NCBI GenBank assembly: GCA_002364005.1
Contig: DEXG01000008.1
Location: 130,175-169,293, forward strand
Reading direction: 5' to 3'
Length of the DNA: 39,119 bases
Source: Phycisphaerales bacterium UBA3190
GTDB lineage: Bacteria; Planctomycetota; Phycisphaerae; Phycisphaerales; UBA1924
Within the stretch, counting starts at the first letter, position 1. Every line of letters begins with the position of its first letter. Shown one piece after another: positions 16,767-22,412 of the stretch. The translations under genes were made by a program, and so were the position numbers. The notes under the pieces are model-generated. The model had not been told where the DNA came from and did not search any database. It worked only from the letters and a program-made list of their open reading frames with translations.

Positions 16767-17483
16767 TCACCACTGGAAAGTATCCAGGTGCCTGCACAGG
16801 TGCCACGCCGTCGGGTAGCGCTGGGTGATGAGGGTGCACTTGAGCCCCAGGCAGATCTGCTTGATCACGGGCGGCTGGCTAGCGTAATACGCCTTGCCCC
16901 CCACGAGGTCGTAGAGGATCCGGACCACATCGCACACATCCTGCTGGATGTGGAAACGGTTGGCCCGCCCGCGGTCGTACATGTCGACCAGCTTCACATC
17001 AAAGTGCACCCCGCGCCGGCGCACCAGCACATTCTGGGCGTGCAGGTCGCCGTGGTATTCACGCTTCTCGTGGATCTCCGCCAGGCCCGCGGCGATGGTC
17101 CGCAGCAGGCACAGCGCTTCATGCACGGGCATCCGACGCGCTCGGTAGCCAGAGAGCAGGCCCGGAAGCAGCTGCCCTTCGACGAACTCAGAGATGAGCA
17201 CGCTCACCGGCTCGCCCTGCAGTTGGATCTGCTCGGCGTGGTGATACTGGATCACCATCGAGCAGTCCCGCAGGCGCTCGAGTTTCTGGGCGTAGTGCGT
17301 CGCCGCAGCGTTCTTCTCGTTGCGTTCGGGGTAGAAGATCTTCGCCGCCCGGCGCGCACCGGTAAGGCGTTCGCTGACGAGATAGACCTCGCCCTCGTAC
17401 CCGCGCCCCAGCAAGCCCTCGACCCGGTAGTTTTTGGCGATGACGCGCCCAGGGACTAGGTCGAAGAAGTGGCGGGGTTTCAT
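16767..17483 (-). CDS. Small protein-kinase-like protein coupled to pgk
   Basis: A 238-residue protein with the protein kinase fold: glycine-rich loop LLGRGYEGEVYLV (residues 24-36), AAK with ATP-binding Lys48, and catalytic loop HGDLHAQN (144-151) in place of HRDxxxxN. The DFG position reads DMY (Asp167), so metal-binding Asp is kept. The C-lobe is short and no extra domain or membrane segment is present. The HGDLH form also occurs in phosphotransferase-type and atypical kinases, so the substrate may not be a protein. Its ATG overlaps the pgk TGA (ATGA), implying translational coupling and a shared promoter. The mutL remnant lies directly downstream. Target unknown. Confidence 0.82.
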   Translation of the reverse strand: MKPRHFFDLVPGRVIAKNYRVEGLLGRGYEGEVYLVSERLTGARRAAKIFYPERNEKNAAATHYAQKLERLRDCSMVIQYHHAEQIQLQGEPVSVLISEFVEGQLLPGLLSGYRARRMPVHEALCLLRTIAAGLAEIHEKREYHGDLHAQNVLVRRRGVHFDVKLVDMYDRGRANRFHIQQDVCDVVRILYDLVGGKAYYASQPPVIKQICLGLKCTLITQRYPTAWHLCRHLDTFQW

Positions 17484-18685
17484 GCGTCGTCCAGCAGGTC
17501 CACCGCTTTGAACCGCTTGCCCTCGAGCATCGCCAGGCTCGCGCCGCCGCCGGTGGAGACATGCGAGAGACGCGGGGCCACACCGAACTGCTCGGCGGCT
17601 GCGGCCGAATCACCACCGCCGACGATCGAGGTGGCGCCGCCGTCGGTCGCGTCGGCGACCGCTTCGGCGACGAGCTTGGTGCCCATCTTGAACGGACGCC
17701 ACTCGAAGACCCCCATCGGGCCATTCCAGACGATGGTCTTGGACGACTTGATGATCTCGCTGTAGCGAGCCGCGGTCTTGGAGCCGATGTCCAGGCCCAT
17801 GTAGCCGTCCTTGATCTGGTCGTCGAAGATCTCGATGTCGCCCGCTGATTCAGAGAAGAGGGTCGAGCAGATGTGATCCTCGGGGAAGTGCAGGTCGGTC
17901 TTGGACTCAGCCGCCAGCTCGATGATCCGCTTGGCCTCTTTGACCATATCGGCCTCAACGCGCGAGGTGCCGACATTGTGTCCCAGCGCCTGCAGGAAGG
18001 TGTAGGCCATGGCCCCGCCCACCAGGATGTGGTCGGCCTTGGGCAGGAGGTGCTCGATCGCGGGCAGCTTGTCGCTGACCTTGGCGCCGCCGAGGATGAC
18101 GGTGAAGGGTTGGGCTGGGCTGGAGAGGGCGTCTTGCAGGTATGCCAGCTCCTTCTGAACAAGCAGCCCGGCGACCTTGGGCTTGCCGCCCATCGCGGCG
18201 GGCACGCCGACCATCGAGGTGTGCTCGCGGTGGCAGGTGCCGAAGGCGTCGTTGACATAGACATCGGCCAGGTCAGCCAGTTGCTTGGCGAACTCGGGCT
18301 CGTTGCGTTTCTCGCAGCCGTGGAACCGCAGGTTTTCCAGCAGCAGCACTTCGCCGTCGTTCATCGCGTCGACCGCGGCTTTGACCGCCGGGTCCTTGCA
18401 TGTCTGCGCGGGGATCTTCACCTCTTTGCCCAGCAGTTCGCCGAGACGCTTGGCGACCGGGGCCATCGATTGCGAGGCCTCGAAGCCCTTGCCCTCTGGG
18501 CGACCAAGGTGGGACATCAGGACCGCTCGACCACCGCGGTCGATGACCGACTTGATGGTGGGGAGCGCAGCGGTGATCCGCTGATCATCGCTGATGGTGC
18601 CGCCGTCGAGCGGGACATTGAAATCAACACGGATGAGAACGCGCTTGCCTGCGACTTCGGTGTGCTCGATCGACTGCTTTGCCAT
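17480..18685 (-). CDS. pgk: Phosphoglycerate kinase
   Basis: Glycolytic/gluconeogenic enzyme converting 1,3-bisphosphoglycerate plus ADP to 3-phosphoglycerate plus ATP. The 401-residue protein has RVDFNVPLDGG, LMSHLGRPEGK, LLLENLRFH, VNDAFGTCHREH, the hinge and nucleotide motifs ILGGAKVSDKL, VWNGPMGVFE and GGGDSAAAAEQ, and the final STGGGASLAMLEGK. ATG 18685 fits the family N-terminus and has AGGA about nine nucleotides upstream. It has its own TATGAT promoter just after the atp terminator and runs into the kinase-like gene by an ATGA overlap. Confidence 0.97.
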   Translation of the reverse strand: MAKQSIEHTEVAGKRVLIRVDFNVPLDGGTISDDQRITAALPTIKSVIDRGGRAVLMSHLGRPEGKGFEASQSMAPVAKRLGELLGKEVKIPAQTCKDPAVKAAVDAMNDGEVLLLENLRFHGCEKRNEPEFAKQLADLADVYVNDAFGTCHREHTSMVGVPAAMGGKPKVAGLLVQKELAYLQDALSSPAQPFTVILGGAKVSDKLPAIEHLLPKADHILVGGAMAYTFLQALGHNVGTSRVEADMVKEAKRIIELAAESKTDLHFPEDHICSTLFSESAGDIEIFDDQIKDGYMGLDIGSKTAARYSEIIKSSKTIVWNGPMGVFEWRPFKMGTKLVAEAVADATDGGATSIVGGGDSAAAAEQFGVAPRLSHVSTGGGASLAMLEGKRFKAVDLLDDA

Positions 18686-18712
18686 GGTGGTGGTTCCTTT
18701 CTGAGTCGACGA

Positions 18713-18718
18713 ATCATA
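18713..18718 (-). promoter_or_regulatory. -10 element of pgk
   Basis: TATGAT on the minus strand, 27 nt before the pgk ATG, inside the 45-bp space between the atp terminator and pgk. The -35 region is weak. It predicts a leader of about 20 nt containing the Shine-Dalgarno. Confidence 0.5.
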
Positions 18719-18730
18719 CGCAGCGCAGAG

Positions 18731-18754
18731 AAAAAACGGGCCGTTCGGCCCGTT
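18731..18754 (-). terminator. Rho-independent terminator of the atp operon
   Basis: AACGGGCC (18735-18742) and GGCCCGTT (18747-18754) form an 8-bp stem with a GTTC loop; the A run at 18731-18736 is a T tract on the transcribed minus strand. It follows atpH by 28 bp and isolates the F0 genes from pgk. Confidence 0.92.
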
Positions 18755-18782
18755 GTGATTGGTTGAATCTGTTGGAGTTTCG

Positions 18783-19391
18783 TCAGTTTTCGAGCATGTC
18801 GTCTGATCGGCCCCGGAGCTCGCTGCTGCCCTTGTTGAGCAGGGCGTCCCGCAGCTTGCGGAGCTCGGCCTGGATCGACGCGTCGATGAGCTGGTCGCCC
18901 ATGCGGAGCTTGATGCCACCGAGCATGGAGGAGTCGGTGTAGGGGTGCATGATGACATCCTTACCCAGCGAGTCGCTCAGGCGCTTGCGTACCGATTCGA
19001 GTTCGCCGGCGCTGATCGGGGAAGCGGTGAAGACATCAACCTCGATGCGGCCGAACTGGTTCTGGACCATCTCGTCCATCGCGGTGGCGATCTGCGAGAG
19101 GTTGGGCAGGCGTCCCTTGCGGTTGAGCTGACGCAGGAAGCTGAGCGTGAGCCCGGAGACCTTGCCCTCGAACATGCGAACGAGCGACGCGTCACGCTTG
19201 GTGCTGTCGATCAGACGCGAGGCGAGCAGCTCGTTGAACGAGCGGTTATCGCGGGCGATCTCGATGATGTCTTCGATCTCGCCGAGGATCGATTCGGCGT
19301 TTGACTGCCCGCCCTGGGTGTGGGCGATCTCGAAGAGACTCTTGGCGTACACCTTCGCGAGGGCGTCGGGTTGTGCTTCGATCAGGGGCAT
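18783..19391 (-). CDS. atpH: ATP synthase F1 subunit delta
   Basis: Peripheral-stalk protein that joins F1 to the b subunits. The 202-residue sequence has the family pattern: YAKSLFEIAHTQG at the N-terminus, a helical domain to about residue 110 with FLRQLNRKGRLPNL, then VDVFTASPISAGELESVRKRLSDSLGKDV and GGIKLRMGDQLIDASIQAELRKLRDAL. The start at 19391 has GGAG five nucleotides upstream. Last gene of the F0 operon. It is about 20 residues longer than E. coli AtpH, mainly at the C-terminus. Confidence 0.93.
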   Translation of the reverse strand: MPLIEAQPDALAKVYAKSLFEIAHTQGGQSNAESILGEIEDIIEIARDNRSFNELLASRLIDSTKRDASLVRMFEGKVSGLTLSFLRQLNRKGRLPNLSQIATAMDEMVQNQFGRIEVDVFTASPISAGELESVRKRLSDSLGKDVIMHPYTDSSMLGGIKLRMGDQLIDASIQAELRKLRDALLNKGSSELRGRSDDMLEN

Positions 19392-19440
19392 GGTGGCTCC
19401 AAGCGGTGGGAAGCGGTGGGGGGGAGAACTGGTGTCGGGC

Positions 19441-20022
19441 TTAGCTGACCGACTTCATCTCGGCGATCGACTCGTCCATCAGGCGCTGCTGGTCATCGGC
19501 GGTGACCTGACGCTGCAGGATCTTGCCGGCCATGACGGACGCGAGGTTGACCGACTCGTTGTAGATCTCGCCCAGGGCCTGCTTCTTGGCCCCCTCGATC
19601 TCCGCGAGGGCCTTCTCACGCATATCGCTCAGCTCCTTGTCGGCGTTGGCCTTGAGCTGTGCGGCAAGCTGTGCCTGCTGTGCGCGGGTGTCCTCGATCA
19701 TCTTCTGCGATTCGGCGCGGGCCTCGGCGAGGTTCTTCTCGTATTCGTCGAGGGCTTCCTTGGCCTGCTTGCGGGCGGCCTCGGCCGCGGCGATCTCGCC
19801 GACGATCTTCTCGTTGCGCTCATCAAGACCCTTGATGATCTTGGGCCAGACCATGGTGCTCAGGAGGGCCAGCACGATCACGAAGAGGACGATCGCGGTG
19901 ATGCCGGTCGCGAGCCCTTCCTTGGGGCCGGCCAACGGGTTGGCGGCTTCCTCGGCGGCGTAGCTCGTCGTCGACATGAACGCCATGAGGGCCAGAGTCA
20001 TCAGCGGTGCAAAGCGGTTCAT
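19441..20022 (-). CDS. atpF: ATP synthase F0 subunit b with an N-terminal signal-peptide-like extension
   Basis: Peripheral stalk subunit. The 193-residue protein has a membrane helix (about 38-60, ending in STMVWP) followed by a long amphipathic coiled coil (KGLDERNEKIVGEIAAAEAA, KQAKEALDEYEKNLAEARAE). Unusually, the first 22 residues look like a cleavable Sec signal (MNRFAPLMTLALMAFM, then SYA/AEE), so the membrane helix is the second hydrophobic segment. ATG 20022 is chosen from GGAG eight nucleotides upstream. A signal-bearing b subunit fits an N-out topology with processing; this is an inference. Confidence 0.92.
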   Translation of the reverse strand: MNRFAPLMTLALMAFMSTTSYAAEEAANPLAGPKEGLATGITAIVLFVIVLALLSTMVWPKIIKGLDERNEKIVGEIAAAEAARKQAKEALDEYEKNLAEARAESQKMIEDTRAQQAQLAAQLKANADKELSDMREKALAEIEGAKKQALGEIYNESVNLASVMAGKILQRQVTADDQQRLMDESIAEMKSVS

Positions 20023-20057
20023 TGTGGTATCTCCATTGGAACGAGTCGGAAGCCGGG

Positions 20058-20079
20058 GCGTGCCGTGTTTCAGGCACGC
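20058..20079 (-). repeat. Hairpin between atpE and atpF
   Basis: GCGTGCC (20058-20064) pairs with GGCACGC (20073-20079) around an 8-nt loop. No T tract follows on the minus strand, so it is a processing or partial attenuation element rather than a full terminator. Confidence 0.5.
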
Positions 20080-20105
20080 ACCGGTGTGTTTCAAATACGC
20101 GTCGA

Positions 20106-20417
20106 TCAGGCGAGGAACGCCACAACGATCGCGAAGAGGGTCGCACCTTCGATGAGTGCGGCCGCGAGGATCATGTTGGTACCGATGGTGCCGGATGCCT
20201 CGGGCTGACGCGCGATCGACTCGAGCGCACCCTTGCCGACCATACCGATACCGAGTGCACCGCCGATGACGGCCAGGCCAGCACCGATGACGGCCAGACC
20301 CTTACCGGTTGCTGCTGCGGCTGCAACGGCTGCTTCGCCTTCTGCTGCGAAGGCCATCGAGGGAGCAACGAGGGCAACAGCGCCGGCTGCCAGAGCGACT
20401 TTCTTGAGAAGCTTCAT
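20106..20417 (-). CDS. atpE: ATP synthase F0 subunit c with an N-terminal signal-peptide-like extension
   Basis: Rotor-ring proteolipid. Residues 25-103 form the usual two-helix hairpin: helix 1 (GLAVIGAGLAVIGGALGIG), polar loop ARQPEASG, helix 2 (NMILAAALIEGATLFAIVV) with ion-binding Glu90. The positions equivalent to the Pro28/Gln32 sodium ligands of Ilyobacter c are Gly and Ile, so proton coupling is predicted. The first 24 residues (MKLLKKVALAAGAVALV...MAFA/AEG) look like a Sec signal peptide, making the protein 103 residues rather than about 75-85. AAAGGA lies upstream of the ATG. Hairpins flank the gene. Confidence 0.95.
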   Translation of the reverse strand: MKLLKKVALAAGAVALVAPSMAFAAEGEAAVAAAAATGKGLAVIGAGLAVIGGALGIGMVGKGALESIARQPEASGTIGTNMILAAALIEGATLFAIVVAFLA

Positions 20418-20435
20418 ATCTCAGTTTCCTTTCAG

Positions 20436-20531
20436 AGGCCGATGATTGTTTGTTCGGCCTGAACCACGGATTTGCGGGGAGCATCCACTGTCGATCTACA
20501 CAGATCACAATGGCCTTGGGCGCCTCCCCGC
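20436..20531 (-). repeat. Two inverted repeats in the atpB-atpE intercistronic region
   Basis: AGGCCGA (20436-20442) pairs with TCGGCCT (20454-20460), loop 11 nt. GCGGGGAG (20474-20481) pairs with CTCCCCGC (20524-20531), enclosing 42 nt. Both lie in the 139-bp space ahead of atpE; the first is just upstream of its Shine-Dalgarno. Confidence 0.5.
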
Positions 20532-20556
20532 GGTGCCCCAGGCCGACTATTTTCAA

Positions 20557-21483
20557 TCACGCAAGACCGGCTTCTGCGATCTCGTGTGCGGTTTCATGAT
20601 CGTGATCACCGTGATGAGCGAGCAACGAGATGAACACGGTCGTCAGGAACATAAACACAAACGCCTGCAGGAAGGCGACAAACAGTTCGAGGAAGTAGAT
20701 CGCGATGATACCCAGCGAGGACACGATCCCGACGAAGATCCCCAGGATGGGGTTGTCGCCCAGACTCTGGAAGCCGCCGGCCGCGAAGCCGAGCAGCACC
20801 GCCACGAGGATGTGGCCCGCGGTCATGTTCGCGAACAAACGAATGGCCAGCGCGATGGGCTTGATGAAGGTACCCATGATCTCGATGGGGATGATGATCG
20901 GCCACACGAAGATGGGCGACTCAGCGGTCAGGTGCCTGAGGTACCCGCCGAGGCCAAGCTCGCGGACACCGGCGTAGTTGATCATCAGCCCGGCGATCAC
21001 CGCCAGAGCGCCCGTCACCCAGATGCTCTGGGTCGCGGTGCCACCGATGAACGCACGGTGATGGGCGACGACCTCGGGGGCCATCTCGCCGGCGATAATG
21101 TTGTGCATGTCCAGCATCGGGATCAGCCCGAGCAGGTTGTTGACCAGGATAAAGAAGAAGACGGTCCAGAGGAACGGCATCATCCGGTTGGTGCGCTCGT
21201 GGAGCAGCGGGCGGACCGTGCTCTCACGCAGGTAGCCGCAGATCACCTCGACCATGTGGGCGAAGCGGGACTTGGTGACGAATCGCCAGTGGCCCTGTGA
21301 TTCATCGCCCGTGCTGACCGCCTTGGCAACGACCAAGCCGACGATGAGCAGGATCAGTGCCGACAGGACCATGTTGGTCTGTGCACTCGACCAGATCCAG
21401 AAGCCGTCTTCGTTGACGGCCCACGGGTGGTTGATGACATGCGCCACAGGGTCGGAGGCGGCAAGGGTAAGACTTGATGACAT
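20557..21483 (-). CDS. atpB: ATP synthase F0 subunit a
   Basis: Stator channel subunit that carries protons to the c ring. The 308-residue protein has about six membrane helices, including MMPFLWTVFFFILVNNLLGLIP and PIIIPIEIMGTFIKP. The essential arginine lies in ALAIRLFANMTAGH. The C-terminal helices (LELFVAFLQAFVFMFLTTVFI) are typical. A His/Asp/Glu-rich tail follows (HHGDHDHETAHEI). Its ATG shares one base with the TGA of the upstream AtpI-like gene (TGATG), so the two are translationally coupled. Confidence 0.95.
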   Translation of the reverse strand: MSSSLTLAASDPVAHVINHPWAVNEDGFWIWSSAQTNMVLSALILLIVGLVVAKAVSTGDESQGHWRFVTKSRFAHMVEVICGYLRESTVRPLLHERTNRMMPFLWTVFFFILVNNLLGLIPMLDMHNIIAGEMAPEVVAHHRAFIGGTATQSIWVTGALAVIAGLMINYAGVRELGLGGYLRHLTAESPIFVWPIIIPIEIMGTFIKPIALAIRLFANMTAGHILVAVLLGFAAGGFQSLGDNPILGIFVGIVSSLGIIAIYFLELFVAFLQAFVFMFLTTVFISLLAHHGDHDHETAHEIAEAGLA

Positions 21484-21932
21484 CAGCAGACGCCCTCCGA
21501 TTCACCCGCGGCTTGCATCGCCATCGGGTGCTTCTGGATGAGTGACAGAACAGACATAACATCGATGCCCAGGGTGACGAGCAGCGATGCGAGCAGGGTC
21601 ATGAAGAACACGGTCTTGTCCGACCCGATCATGGTGAACACACCGAAACCGATCGACAGCACGACCAACGCCCGAAGCACGGTCATGCCCAAGACGGGCA
21701 CGGCCCACATCGGCGCGGGGCGTGTGCTCAGCAGCATCAGGGCCGCGGTCGGGATCAGGACACCCGGCACGGTCGCGATCAGGGCGTTGAGCCCGTCGCT
21801 CACCTGGCCACCGCGTTGGATGCTCAGGTAGCCGCCAACCAGCGCGATCAGCACGCATGAGACAAGCGAGATCGCACCGATCAGCATCGCCGGCAGGCGT
21901 ACTCCCTCGTTGTGATCTGCGTGGGTCGTCAT
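21483..21932 (-). CDS. AtpI-like membrane protein of the atp operon
   Basis: A 149-residue membrane protein with about four hydrophobic segments (MLIGAISLVSCVLIALVGGYL, GVLIPTAALMLLS, WAVPVLGMTVLRALVVLSI, FFMTLLASLLVTLGIDVMSVL). Position and topology match AtpI-type proteins, which assist c-ring assembly or Mg2+ uptake; the identity is by context, not by a decisive motif. ATG 21932 is the first start that leaves a plausible soluble N-terminus (MTTHADHNEG); the open frame goes back to 22049. The stop overlaps the atpB ATG. A 175-bp space with a CACGCC/GGCGTG hairpin (21966-21982) separates it from the AtpZ-like gene. Confidence 0.75.
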   Translation of the reverse strand: MTTHADHNEGVRLPAMLIGAISLVSCVLIALVGGYLSIQRGGQVSDGLNALIATVPGVLIPTAALMLLSTRPAPMWAVPVLGMTVLRALVVLSIGFGVFTMIGSDKTVFFMTLLASLLVTLGIDVMSVLSLIQKHPMAMQAAGESEGVC

Positions 21933-22107
21933 GGTCTGTGCGAAGTGGTCCCGTGTCGATGATTGCACGCCCCAGCGGCGTGTCGGGCAGGGCAGAAAGG
22001 ATAGGAGTCGCTCACCCATGCGGCGAGTCAGAAAGCGACAGTTTTGCACCCTTTCTCCACATGTTGCCGTTCAACAGGAACACAAAGGGGGTGCCAAGTC
22101 AGGCCGA

Positions 22108-22380
22108 TCAGGTCTCCGGGTCGCCGTCGGTCCGGGCCGATGATCTCGTTTGCTCCTTATTGAGGCTCATGGCCTCGCGAATGAAGCGGTAGAAACCGAC
22201 AACAAGCCCCGTAATCCCGAGATAAATGGCCCACTTGAGCCCCTCGTTGCCCATGAGCCAGTCGATCCCATACCCGACGGCCCCCATCCCGACCATGCCG
22301 TAGAGCGGATCCAGCGCGATCACCCAGGCCTTGGCCTGCCGCGATCGATCGTCGCTCCGGTTGGTGTTTGGGTGGCTCAT
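22108..22380 (-). CDS. AtpZ/AtpI family protein
   Basis: A 90-residue protein with two membrane helices: IALDPLYGMVGMGAVGYGIDWLMG and LKWAIYLGITGLVVGFYRFIREA. The GYGIDW-x-G motif between them is the signature of the AtpZ/AtpI family encoded ahead of F0F1 operons; proposed roles are c-ring assembly and divalent cation transport. The N-terminus (about 15 residues) is hydrophilic, as is the C-terminal tail. ATG 22380 has a TACCAT hexamer 6 nt upstream and no Shine-Dalgarno, so it may open a leaderless operon. alaS ends 32 bp upstream, so read-through from alaS is also possible. Confidence 0.88.
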   Translation of the reverse strand: MSHPNTNRSDDRSRQAKAWVIALDPLYGMVGMGAVGYGIDWLMGNEGLKWAIYLGITGLVVGFYRFIREAMSLNKEQTRSSARTDGDPET

Positions 22381-22386
22381 GCAGGT

Positions 22387-22392
22387 ATGGTA
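22387..22392 (-). promoter_or_regulatory. -10 element of the F0 operon, leaderless type
   Basis: TACCAT on the minus strand lies 6 nt before the AtpZ-like ATG. A weak -35 (CTGATC) sits 18 bp upstream, within the end of alaS. Confidence 0.42.
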
Positions 22393-22412
22393 CCAAACCC
22401 GTGGGGCAGCGA

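Noticed and set aside
16562..16828. Possible gene over the mutL remnant
   Set aside because: The frame lacks a start context and family N-terminus, and its only homology is a deleted piece of mutL; a pseudogene fits better.
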